The notes under the pieces: model-generated
Told to the model about the DNA's origin: nothing
Databases searched by the model: none
What the model saw: the letters and a program-made list of their open reading frames with translations, nothing else
Shown here: one piece after another, positions 35,335 through 43,341 of the stretch
Layout: each line of letters starts with the position of its first letter
Numbering within the stretch: position 1 is the first letter of the stretch
From: Leptospira sp.
Lineage (GTDB): Bacteria; Spirochaetota; Leptospiria; Leptospirales; Leptospiraceae
Direction: 5' to 3'
Assembly (NCBI GenBank): GCA_027533185.1
Contig: JAPZTS010000006.1
Coordinates: forward strand, 58,904 to 122,903
DNA: 64,000 bases
Position numbers and translations under genes: made by a program

Positions 35335-37128
35335 TTAGGGTTCAATTTTTTTAACAGCATGGTTGGAACTATCGGTAATGTATAGATTGCCGAACGCATC
35401 GCGAACGATTCCTTTCGGCTGATTGAATCTCGATGTCAGTTTCGTAGCATTCGTATTTCCACAAGAAACGGTGGGAGGTTTTCCTCCCGCATACGTCGTG
35501 ACTAAACCGCTTGGTGTAATCTTTCGAATGGCACAATTCCCTGTATCCGTAACGTAGAGATTGCCCACTGGATCTATTGTAATTCCCTGAGGTTGGTTGA
35601 ACCTTGCATCTGCGGATGATCCATCTGCAAATCCACAATTACCCGAAGTAGTTGGCCCAGCAAAAGTCGTGACTACGCCTGCACTCGTTATCTTTCGAAT
35701 GGCGCAATTTCCTGAGTCTGTAACATAAAGATTTCCCAGTGCATCGATTGTTATTCCCTTTGGAGAAGAAAATCTAGCGGCTGTTCCAGTAGCATTTGTA
35801 TAACCGCAGACTCCGACAGAGGAAGGAGCCGTACCAGCAAGAGTACTAGCAGTCGTTCCGGATATCCTTCGAATCGCACAATTCCCTGTATCCGTCACAT
35901 AGAGGATTCCGCTTGAATCGATAACGATCCCTTCTGGATAAGAAAATCTAGAATTTGTACCATTTCCATTCGTATTTGCACTCGCATTATTCCCGTTATT
36001 GGTAGTAACGTTATTCGGTGATACGACAAGAATTCTCCGAATCGAATGGGAAAACTTATCTGTCAAAAAAACCTGTGAATTGGCCACATTGACAGCAATC
36101 CCCTGGGGGTAGTTGAACCTGCTTACGAGTCCATTCGAGTTATTCACATACCCACAAAGTCCAGAATTTGAACCAGCAAAAAAGCTGACAGCACCAGATG
36201 AAGTAATTCTTTTGATAGAACAGTTGTTTGTATCAGTAACATAAAGATTGCCAACACCATCAATCGCCAAATAACTTGGATTTGAAAATCTTGCCGCAGT
36301 ACCAACACCCACGGTATTTCCAAATATCCCATCTGTTGAACCAGCTAAAACAGTAACTTGACCTACATCCACGACTGAAAACTGAAATGTATAATCAGAG
36401 ACCAAAGTATTTAGAGATAGATCTGAGACTTGAGAACTCACTGTGACTTCGATTGTCGAATAAGGAGTCCAACTATTGTTTGCAATAAAGGAAACAGAAG
36501 TTTGACCGATTTGAGTGATGGTTCCGGACAAGGGAGTTCCATTGGATTCAACACGAATCGAATTTGAATCAATTGAGCTATTTAGTACTGGCTCCGAAAA
36601 ATGAATAAAGATAGGCGCATTTAAACTATTGTTAGCTGAATTTTCTGCCGGAGATACGGATAAAATGGTTGGGGGAGTTGAATCTACAATGTTTTTAGTT
36701 ACAAAACTGGACTTAAATTCTTCTGCAAGGATCCTACCATTTGAGTCGCCAAATCCAGAATAAACGGTAACTGCATGATCTTGATTGCCAACCAAGTCAG
36801 ACTCAGGAAGAAATACTAAAAAATTTCGATTTTGAACTGAATTGCCGCTTATAATTTGATTGTTTCTAACGATTCTAAAAAAATCTGAAGTTAGGTTATC
36901 TTTAGCCAACTCGTTCGAAAACTCGATTTGGATCGCAGAATTTAATGGAACATCTATGGCTTGGTCGGGTGGTTGGACGGATCGTACCAAAAATGGCGAA
37001 TTAGAATTTCCAATTTGGCTTAAAATGGCAAAAAAGGCAGTTGGGTCTTGTTTATCTTGGTTTTGCAACAAAGGGAAAAAACCGCAGCCACTCAAAAAAA
37101 CGGAGATAAAGATCGAGAACCTCTGCAT
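35335..37128 (-). CDS. NHL-repeat propeller lipoprotein with two Ig-like domains
   Basis: A 597-residue protein. The signal peptide ends in LSGCGFF (lipobox). Two bacterial Ig-like (Big_5 type) domains follow (about 50-150 and 155-250), with AIDVPLNSAIQIEFS and PIFIHFSEPVLNSS. Then come six NHL repeats (about 265-597) of the form ARF-x-P-x-GI-x-ID-x-x-GNLYVTD-x-x-NCAIRKI, making one six-bladed propeller. Most repeats carry a paired Cys (NCAI and a CGY/CGF turn), suggesting a ladder of disulfides. AAGGG stands seven bases before the ATG. It is probably surface- or periplasm-exposed and binds a ligand; no enzyme motif is seen. Confidence 0.82.
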   Translation of the reverse strand: MQRFSIFISVFLSGCGFFPLLQNQDKQDPTAFFAILSQIGNSNSPFLVRSVQPPDQAIDVPLNSAIQIEFSNELAKDNLTSDFFRIVRNNQIISGNSVQNRNFLVFLPESDLVGNQDHAVTVYSGFGDSNGRILAEEFKSSFVTKNIVDSTPPTILSVSPAENSANNSLNAPIFIHFSEPVLNSSIDSNSIRVESNGTPLSGTITQIGQTSVSFIANNSWTPYSTIEVTVSSQVSDLSLNTLVSDYTFQFSVVDVGQVTVLAGSTDGIFGNTVGVGTAARFSNPSYLAIDGVGNLYVTDTNNCSIKRITSSGAVSFFAGSNSGLCGYVNNSNGLVSRFNYPQGIAVNVANSQVFLTDKFSHSIRRILVVSPNNVTTNNGNNASANTNGNGTNSRFSYPEGIVIDSSGILYVTDTGNCAIRRISGTTASTLAGTAPSSVGVCGYTNATGTAARFSSPKGITIDALGNLYVTDSGNCAIRKITSAGVVTTFAGPTTSGNCGFADGSSADARFNQPQGITIDPVGNLYVTDTGNCAIRKITPSGLVTTYAGGKPPTVSCGNTNATKLTSRFNQPKGIVRDAFGNLYITDSSNHAVKKIEP

Positions 37129-37191
37129 TCCTTTGCCCTTTCTATTATTGTCGAACTTACAACTGCCAGAATTGAACCGTCTTGTGTAAAA

Positions 37192-37205
37192 GCAGTGATC
37201 ACTGC
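37192..37205. promoter_or_regulatory. 14-bp perfect palindrome upstream of NHL lipoprotein gene
   Basis: GCAGTGATCACTGC reads the same on both strands and is flanked by A-runs. It lies 64-77 bases before the NHL lipoprotein start, so it could be an operator. On the minus strand it is followed by TTTT and lies about 107 bases after the stop of the preceding gene, so a weak terminator is the alternative. Confidence 0.35.
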
Positions 37206-37311
37206 AAAAATGGAAGTTATTTCAGATGGGACGAATGAAGGATTGGATTTCAAACAACTACCGAGTGTTTTTTAAAAGAAAAAGGAAGATACTCGTAGAA
37301 AGTTCTAGATC

Positions 37312-37953
37312 TTACGTAGTCGATTGATTCGAGATTTGACTCAACAATTCTTTAAATGAGTCAATTTCTTCAGTAAAAAATACGGGTCTGGGAAGTTTTC
37401 CAGATTTCAGTAAAAAAACGATCCCTTGGTTGTGCAGGACGACTTGGTCCAGTTCATCCGCAAGATACGTGTAACTCACATTGCCAGAATGAAAGACAAA
37501 TTTACCGGATGACTCGACCAAACTACCTTCTCCCACTCGTTTGAAGTTTCGGTAATTTTCGTCGGAATCACCGTCTAGAACAGATTCCGTTTTCCCAAAT
37601 TCAATTTTTCCAGAATGGTCCATATATAGAATCCCAGAAATTTCAAAACGTACTTCGGGAATCTCAGGCTCTTTTTCCAGCCCAGATGGAGTTTGGGTGA
37701 GAACTTCTGTTTTTTCTACTACGGAAGGCGCTTTCGGTTCCTCAGAGAAATGGGATTCTCTTGATGATGAAATTTCGCGTTCTCTTCTAATTCTCTCCTC
37801 AATTTGAGGGGAAACAGTTGGGGGTGGGGAGTAACGAAAGGATCCAGTTTGCCTATCCCTCTGCCTTTCCGGTTTCGTTTGGTTCGGTGCAAGGGATACA
37901 TAGAGAAAACAAAGCACCCCAACTAGAATCATGGCAAAAGCTGCGAACAACAT
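37312..37953 (-). CDS. Single-pass membrane protein of unknown function
   Basis: A 213-residue protein. One N-terminal transmembrane anchor (MLFAAFAMILVGVLCFLYVS) is followed by a long charged, Pro- and Glu-rich linker (about 22-95). The C-terminal beta-rich region (about 98-200) includes VRFEISGILYMDHSGKIEFG and GSLVESSGKFVFHSG. The anchor has no lipobox. The layout suggests a periplasmic domain on a flexible arm. It diverges from the SurA/PpiD-like gene with 85 bases between starts. No family is recognised. Confidence 0.65.
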   Translation of the reverse strand: MLFAAFAMILVGVLCFLYVSLAPNQTKPERQRDRQTGSFRYSPPPTVSPQIEERIRREREISSSRESHFSEEPKAPSVVEKTEVLTQTPSGLEKEPEIPEVRFEISGILYMDHSGKIEFGKTESVLDGDSDENYRNFKRVGEGSLVESSGKFVFHSGNVSYTYLADELDQVVLHNQGIVFLLKSGKLPRPVFFTEEIDSFKELLSQISNQSTT

Positions 37954-38038
37954 TCTGCTTTGATTATCTCCCTGTTCTTCAATTCCCTTGATTACATTTT
38001 TTCTTTACAATCAGTTCCATATAAGAATCCTTTCCTAT

Positions 38039-39280
38039 ATGTTCGAAGAACAACCATCTACTTTCAAAGAAAAAGTCTACCGTACAATCATTGGCCTATT
38101 TTTATTCATTTTAGTCGGGACTCTCATCATTACTTTCCTTCCAGGAGATGCAGAACAAAGTTTTATCGGTGCCTTAACTGGGCAATCTTCCACAAAAGCT
38201 GGAACTGTAGCAGGACGCTCTATTCCAGTCGATTATTTCAACGCCGCCAAGAGAGATTGTTACTACCGTTACCAACAGTACGGAAGAGAGATGGCGCAAA
38301 ATGCGGAGATTCTGAACAGTTGTGCTTATTCGACCGTCAAGGAAATCTATATTGCGAATGATATGGCGGAAGCAGTAGGCTTCCAAGTCTCTGAAACAAA
38401 AATTAAAAGAGAACTTTCTAAACAAGCCAGAGAAATCTTCAAAGAGTCTAGTTCGCAGGCAGGATACGGTGAAGAAGACTCAAGATCCCTAGTTGAGATC
38501 TACCAGCAAATCTACCGATCGGTGCCGATGAGCTACCGAGTGGACACATCAACAGCATATGCTCTCTACCCTGAATTTTTAGACCAAAAACTCTATCCTT
38601 CCGACCACGAAACGAGTATTAAAGAGGAAGCAAAACAAGCTAAAATCTCTTTCCGATTGGTAGCTTTCTCCGAAGTACAGCTATTAAACGCAATCGAAGC
38701 TAAAATTCAGATATCGGATGAAGAACTCTTAAAGGAATACGATAAGGAAAAAAAAGACGGAAGCCTCGCGAAAGATGCTAGCGGAAATTTCGTTAGTTTT
38801 GAAACAAGAAAGCCCCTCCTTCTCTCGAAAATGAAATTTGATCGCAAACGAAAGGAAGTTGAGACTTGGAAAGGAAGAATTTCGCAAAAAACGAGCCTAC
38901 CAAACGCCTTGGAAGAAATTTCCAAAGAAGTGGGATCAAACATCGAAACGGTCACACCAACTGCACTTTCTGATCTGAAATTAGTTTCAACCAACAAAGG
39001 TGCAAGCTACCGTTTGGCCAATTCCGAAAAATTTTGGGAGGCATTGGCATCCAACCCCTTCGGGAAAAAAATGGTTGTGGGTCCTCTGAATGACAATGAC
39101 AAACAAGTTTATGTAGAATTTGGCGAATTGAGCTTCGGAAAGTCCCAAACTTCCAAAGCAGAGACTTCGATCGCAGAATTTTCTAAAAACCGCCAATTGC
39201 TCGGCTTTTTTGTTGAAATTAACCAGTCCCTAGCGCAAGAATACAACATCGAGAAGAAAGGCATTCTCGCGACAGAATAG
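38039..39280 (+). CDS. SurA/PpiD N-terminal-like membrane-anchored chaperone, no PPIase domain
   Basis: Start ATG 38039 is chosen over a TTG at 37988. The protein has about 413 residues: MFEEQPSTFKEKVYRTIIG leads into one transmembrane helix (FLFILVGTLIITFLP). A SurA_N/PpiD-like helical region follows (TVAGRSIPVDYFNAAKRDCYYRY, then MAEAVGFQVSETKIKREL). Later segments are helical and charged, and I see no parvulin or FKBP signature. PpiD-like proteins hold unfolded outer-membrane proteins at the periplasmic face of the inner membrane. The call rests on layout and local pattern. Confidence 0.6.
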   Translation: MFEEQPSTFKEKVYRTIIGLFLFILVGTLIITFLPGDAEQSFIGALTGQSSTKAGTVAGRSIPVDYFNAAKRDCYYRYQQYGREMAQNAEILNSCAYSTVKEIYIANDMAEAVGFQVSETKIKRELSKQAREIFKESSSQAGYGEEDSRSLVEIYQQIYRSVPMSYRVDTSTAYALYPEFLDQKLYPSDHETSIKEEAKQAKISFRLVAFSEVQLLNAIEAKIQISDEELLKEYDKEKKDGSLAKDASGNFVSFETRKPLLLSKMKFDRKRKEVETWKGRISQKTSLPNALEEISKEVGSNIETVTPTALSDLKLVSTNKGASYRLANSEKFWEALASNPFGKKMVVGPLNDNDKQVYVEFGELSFGKSQTSKAETSIAEFSKNRQLLGFFVEINQSLAQEYNIEKKGILATE

Positions 39281-39745
39281 ATGCAAATCAAGGCCGACTT
39301 TATCAATCCTTTTTTGGAAGCCGCAACCATTGTCTTCCGCGATGTTTTACAACAAGAGTTGATTCGTGGAAAAATTGGGATTAAAGATTCTCCGGCACCA
39401 AGTCATGAATTAGCAATTGTTATCGGAGTTGTCGGTTCCTTCAGTGGGGAAGTTGTGTACAGCATGAACTACGATGCAGCTTATAAAATCTCGCGTAAGT
39501 TGGTGCCTGGTCTTTCTGATGAAGATGTGCAAAACGAGTACAAGGACATTTTAGGTGAAATAGCAAACATGACCACAGGTAATGCTATGAACATTTTTAC
39601 CTCGGCAGGTCAATCCGTTGAAATTACGACTCCTAATATCCAAGAATCGAAAACAACCAATGTGCGTTTCAACAAAAAACCCACGCTTTCTATCAATCTC
39701 TATTCAAAATTTGGCCGAATTGAAGTAAATGTTGCGATTGCCTAA
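39281..39745 (+). CDS. cheX: CheX-type chemotaxis phosphatase family protein
   Basis: A 154-residue CheX/FliY-CheC-family domain. The conserved acid-Asn phosphatase motif is seen in KDILGEIANMTTGNAMN (Glu and Asn spaced as in CheX). The N-terminus INPFLEAATIVFRDVL is also typical. CheX removes phosphate from CheY-P; in spirochaetes it is the main chemotaxis phosphatase. No other che gene is nearby. The ATG follows the previous stop directly, and its stop overlaps the stop of the convergent TPR gene by four bases. Confidence 0.87.
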   Translation: MQIKADFINPFLEAATIVFRDVLQQELIRGKIGIKDSPAPSHELAIVIGVVGSFSGEVVYSMNYDAAYKISRKLVPGLSDEDVQNEYKDILGEIANMTTGNAMNIFTSAGQSVEITTPNIQESKTTNVRFNKKPTLSINLYSKFGRIEVNVAIA

Positions 39746-40683
39746 ATAGGGTAATCCATCATTTTGAGTCGTTCTTTTGTTTCCCGCCTAAAATCTAAAC
39801 CTGGGTTTGTAATCTTACCTTCAGACTCTCTTAGATAGATTTCGTAATATTTTTTTGATCTTTCCAGATCTCTCTCTAACCAAGGGCTTTCATACAATCT
39901 TCCCAATTGGTAATGGCTTGGTAAAAATTCATCTGCGTCTTTATACTCTTTTAAAATTGTAACCAAGTGATAGGCCGCAGGTTTAAATTCCTTTTTGCGG
40001 AGGAGTAAAACAGCAATCGCATAATGCGACTTAGGAGTCAAAGTAGCGTGTTTTGGAAAATCATTGATCAGTTTTAAATATTCTTTGTATGCTTTTTCCT
40101 CTGAATCAGGTTTACCCATACGATCGAGAGACCTTGCCATTTCAAATTGAGCTTTGATTTTTGCGTCAGGGTCTTCCATTTTTTCAACAATTCCAATTGA
40201 TTCTTGGTCCTTTCCATCTAAAGAAAACAAATTGGTATTCTCTATCTTTGCCTGATTCGACTTTCCACCTTCTTTATTGGCTGACTCCGAAAACTCTGTC
40301 TCCGCCTTCGATTTTTGATTCCTTGTGAGGTAGGATTTCCCTTTTTGAAAGGAGCCCAAACTCGGATCCAATTTCTCCTTTTTTTTCTTTGTGGGTGGTT
40401 TTGTTTTTGGATCTTTCACGATCTCTGATGGTGAGACAGTTTTTGTATTTAGATCTTGTTCTTTACTGGAATTTTCTTTTGTGTTGCTATTTAGTTGGTT
40501 CTGAGAATCTAAATTTTTTATAACAGATGTTTGGTTGTCTTCTATTGATCTCAAATCCTCGGGGAAAGGAAGATACAATTCCAGTGGTTCTGCTTGATTT
40601 GAAAAACCAATCCCCGAGAGAGATAAAAACCCAACGATAAAAAGAAGACCCTGATTTCTCTGAAAGAGGCCAAAAACTTTCAT
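39742..40683 (-). CDS. TPR-type tetratricopeptide periplasmic protein
   Basis: A 313-residue protein with an N-terminal signal-like segment (NQGLLFIVGFLSLSGIGFSNQ) and a Lys/Ser-rich linker to about residue 165. A helical repeat domain follows (AKIKAQFEMARSLDRMGK, HATLTPKSHYAIAVLLLRK, FLPSHYQLGRLYESP) of the TPR/YbgF kind. Its ATG overlaps the previous gene's stop as ATGA. With the OmpA-like and coiled-coil genes upstream it forms an envelope operon, perhaps like a Tol-Pal/CpoB set. Confidence 0.72.
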   Translation of the reverse strand: MKVFGLFQRNQGLLFIVGFLSLSGIGFSNQAEPLELYLPFPEDLRSIEDNQTSVIKNLDSQNQLNSNTKENSSKEQDLNTKTVSPSEIVKDPKTKPPTKKKKEKLDPSLGSFQKGKSYLTRNQKSKAETEFSESANKEGGKSNQAKIENTNLFSLDGKDQESIGIVEKMEDPDAKIKAQFEMARSLDRMGKPDSEEKAYKEYLKLINDFPKHATLTPKSHYAIAVLLLRKKEFKPAAYHLVTILKEYKDADEFLPSHYQLGRLYESPWLERDLERSKKYYEIYLRESEGKITNPGLDFRRETKERLKMMDYPI

Positions 40684-41420
40684 TCAGACTTTCTTTGGAT
40701 TCGTTCCAGAGTGCGGGGTTTAGAAAGGCTCGGCTCTATAAGGTTTGAATCTTTTTTAGTTTCAACAATTCCTTGCTTCAGATTCTTTTCTTCATTTTTT
40801 TCCCTTAATTTTTTTTCAAGAACAGACACCCTATCCAACATCCTTTGTAATTTCATTTCGTTTGGATCTGCTTCGTTGGTATTCTGCACATTTTTTTCCG
40901 AAATTGGTTCGACCTCAATGGGAGATGGGATTAAACCATCTCCCGACTCTTTATAGAGTGGAGGAGTGAAGGTATCTATTGCTTTTGCATTTCTAAAATC
41001 GTATTCTTTGCCTAGGAAACTTTCTTCTTCAGGAATCATCTCCCGCCGAACACCTACAGATTCTCTTTCACTAACAAAATCGAATTGCATCTTGCGGTTG
41101 GATTCATATTTCAAATCTTCTGGATCGGACATTCTGACATCCTTCCGCTTACGATTGTAATCCCTCTCGATTTCGGTTATAAACATACTTCGTGCATCTT
41201 GTGCAAGCTGCATACCTTGGGGTTTAGCAGATTCCCAACCTTTGGACCATCCGATGTAAACACCCATAAGTAAAAAAAATATAAGAAGGGTGATAGCAAT
41301 TTTTCGTAAAAGATCCTGGACCTGGGGTGGAATTTTATCTACCAACCCATCGACGGCACCCATCATCTTTTTGGTGTCTACGTTTACCTTGGGTATATTT
41401 ATTTTTTTAATATCAACCAT
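40680..41420 (-). CDS. Single-pass membrane protein with coiled coil
   Basis: A 246-residue protein. A cytoplasmic N-terminal stretch (VDIKKINIPKVNVDTKK) leads to one transmembrane helix (about 44-62, ITLLIFFLLMGVYIGW). An acidic region follows, and a coiled coil near residues 195-225 (MKLQRMLDRVSVLEKKLREK). There is no recognised family. It starts 14 bases after the OmpA-like stop and overlaps the TPR gene. It may bridge inner membrane and periplasmic partners. Confidence 0.68.
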   Translation of the reverse strand: MVDIKKINIPKVNVDTKKMMGAVDGLVDKIPPQVQDLLRKIAITLLIFFLLMGVYIGWSKGWESAKPQGMQLAQDARSMFITEIERDYNRKRKDVRMSDPEDLKYESNRKMQFDFVSERESVGVRREMIPEEESFLGKEYDFRNAKAIDTFTPPLYKESGDGLIPSPIEVEPISEKNVQNTNEADPNEMKLQRMLDRVSVLEKKLREKNEEKNLKQGIVETKKDSNLIEPSLSKPRTLERIQRKSE

Positions 41421-41434
41421 ATGGGGTATTTCTG

Positions 41435-43291
41435 TTATTCTTCCAAAATCCGAAACACAACTCGTCTGTTTTTAGACCTTCCTTCCTCTGTTGCATTCTC
41501 TGAGATGGGAAGTTCAGCACCAAATCCTTTTGTTGAAATTCGGACCTCTTCTATTTTATGAACTGATTTGAGATAGATTGCAACTGAATTTGCCCTTTGG
41601 ACGGACAACTTTTGATTTGCCTGTTTTGTCCCGACGTTATCTGTGTGCCCCTCGATTAGAACCGTCAGGTTCGGAGATTTTTTTAAAATACTTGCGAGTC
41701 GGTCGAGTTCCGGTTCGGATTCTTTCGCTAGTTCCGACGAACGGAAGGAGAAAAAGAGATTGTTTAGGGTAATTTCTTTTCCTTTCCTAAGCTTTGGCAA
41801 AACCAAAACCACTTGTTTCTCTTTGTCTTCTTTTTCTTTTCCCACCAAATTTAGATTTTGTGATACAGGAAGGTAACCTTCTTTTTCTGCATAAAATCCG
41901 TAATTCTCTCCATAAGGAAGAACAATAGAAAATTCACCAGTATTCGGATCACTTACAGTAGAACCCAAAGATTTCCTTTTTGAAAGAGACTCATACAATA
42001 CACTAGCGCTAAGAGGATTCCCTTCTTCATCCACAACCTTACCATGAATCATATGAATCGGATCCGGCTGGAATTGGCTAGGAACAGATGCCATATACAA
42101 TTCACCTTCTCGTGAAACATAAGCCCAGTTCCCGACAGCTGGTATACTGAAAAAATTAACACCTCTTAAGTTGTTTGAGAGTTCCATCGGCTCAGACCAA
42201 GCAGTCCAACTATCATTCTGTCTTCTTGTTACGTAGATTGAGATTCCCTCTTTCCTTCCAGATGAGGAAAAATACAAGGTTCGATCATCTGGTGCAAGAA
42301 ATGGAGCCATCTCCTCTTCGCCTGTGTTAATCACTGATCCTAAATTCACACCTTCTTCAAAGACGCCTGAATCATTTTGTAAACTTACATAGAGATCTAA
42401 TTTTCCATAATTTTTCTTCTGTTGGGCTGAATACAAAAGAGTTCTGCCACTTGTTGAGAGAGCAGAACCACCAAATACCTGTTGGCTGGGATTATCAGAT
42501 TTTCTGTACCAGTTGTAGAAGCTTGGGAAATCTATAGGAGTTGGGTTTGACCAACCATTTGGCAATTTTTGTGAATTATATAGAGGAGCACGATTTTGAA
42601 TTTTTTCGGTCCTTTCTTTATACTCAGTTTCTAATTTGGAAAGAACGATATGAAAATCCCTAGGACTCTGTGCCTCCCTAGAAGCAACTTGCGATTTAAA
42701 CATCATCTCTCGTTTTAGATTTTCTAACATCTCGTCTTCGCCAAAATTTCCAAAGACGAATATTTCGTTCCCACCAGGTAAAGCAGAAATGACTGCACTC
42801 GGCAAACGATTGTTTAATGGAGCAGATAACTGTTCCCCTGCCATCCAAAATCCATATTGGTCTCGTCGAGAGGCCCAAATCTTCTGTGTAGATCTGCCAT
42901 TTTCTTTTACGAGGGCCGTCCAAAATAGAATTTTACCATCAGGGGTACACTGAGGATTGAAGGCAAAGTAGCCACCAGTTACATAGCGAGGAATCTTTTT
43001 TAAACTCCAGTCGGGAGCTTTGGTATTTTCGAAAGGAGTTATTTCATATCGTTTTGGTTCACAAGTCTCACCATTAACATCACAAAGAATTCGAATGCTT
43101 TTTCCCGAAAGGTAGGCAAGTTCTTCTTGGAGCGGAGAGACGGTCAGCCGAATGACAGCCTTCTCTGTTCGGAGTAGGAGTCCTGAATTGAAGAGTTCCC
43201 CTTCTAGGACATGGAGTCCATTTTTAGAGCTTTGGGAGCTGGTGAGCCCTCCAGCGAAAAGGACGAGGAGAAGAATGAGAATCCGTGCCAT
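41435..43291 (-). CDS. OmpA-family protein with PD40 propeller and Cna/CarboxypepD-like domain
   Basis: A 618-residue exported protein (signal MARILILLLVLFAGGLTSS). The middle (about 100-400) has WD40-like/PD40 repeats: NPQCTPDGKILFWTALV, APFLAPDDRTLYFSSSG. A carboxypeptidase-regulatory-like domain follows (about 410-490, HGKVVDEEGNPLSASVL). The C-terminal OmpA domain (about 500-618) has the peptidoglycan-binding motif LIEGHTDNVGTKQANQKLS. This TolB/Pal-like mix anchors the outer membrane to peptidoglycan. It is the first gene of the reverse-strand operon ending at 39742. Confidence 0.87.
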   Translation of the reverse strand: MARILILLLVLFAGGLTSSQSSKNGLHVLEGELFNSGLLLRTEKAVIRLTVSPLQEELAYLSGKSIRILCDVNGETCEPKRYEITPFENTKAPDWSLKKIPRYVTGGYFAFNPQCTPDGKILFWTALVKENGRSTQKIWASRRDQYGFWMAGEQLSAPLNNRLPSAVISALPGGNEIFVFGNFGEDEMLENLKREMMFKSQVASREAQSPRDFHIVLSKLETEYKERTEKIQNRAPLYNSQKLPNGWSNPTPIDFPSFYNWYRKSDNPSQQVFGGSALSTSGRTLLYSAQQKKNYGKLDLYVSLQNDSGVFEEGVNLGSVINTGEEEMAPFLAPDDRTLYFSSSGRKEGISIYVTRRQNDSWTAWSEPMELSNNLRGVNFFSIPAVGNWAYVSREGELYMASVPSQFQPDPIHMIHGKVVDEEGNPLSASVLYESLSKRKSLGSTVSDPNTGEFSIVLPYGENYGFYAEKEGYLPVSQNLNLVGKEKEDKEKQVVLVLPKLRKGKEITLNNLFFSFRSSELAKESEPELDRLASILKKSPNLTVLIEGHTDNVGTKQANQKLSVQRANSVAIYLKSVHKIEEVRISTKGFGAELPISENATEEGRSKNRRVVFRILEE

Positions 43292-43341
43292 GTCAGTAGA
43301 AATGTCGGTTGAATCCTCAGTTTACCTTAGAAAATTGACTT

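Noticed and set aside
35335..36360. Repeated DNA as a CRISPR array or intergenic repeat
   Set aside because: The repeats are in frame, encode NHL blades and have no constant spacer structure.
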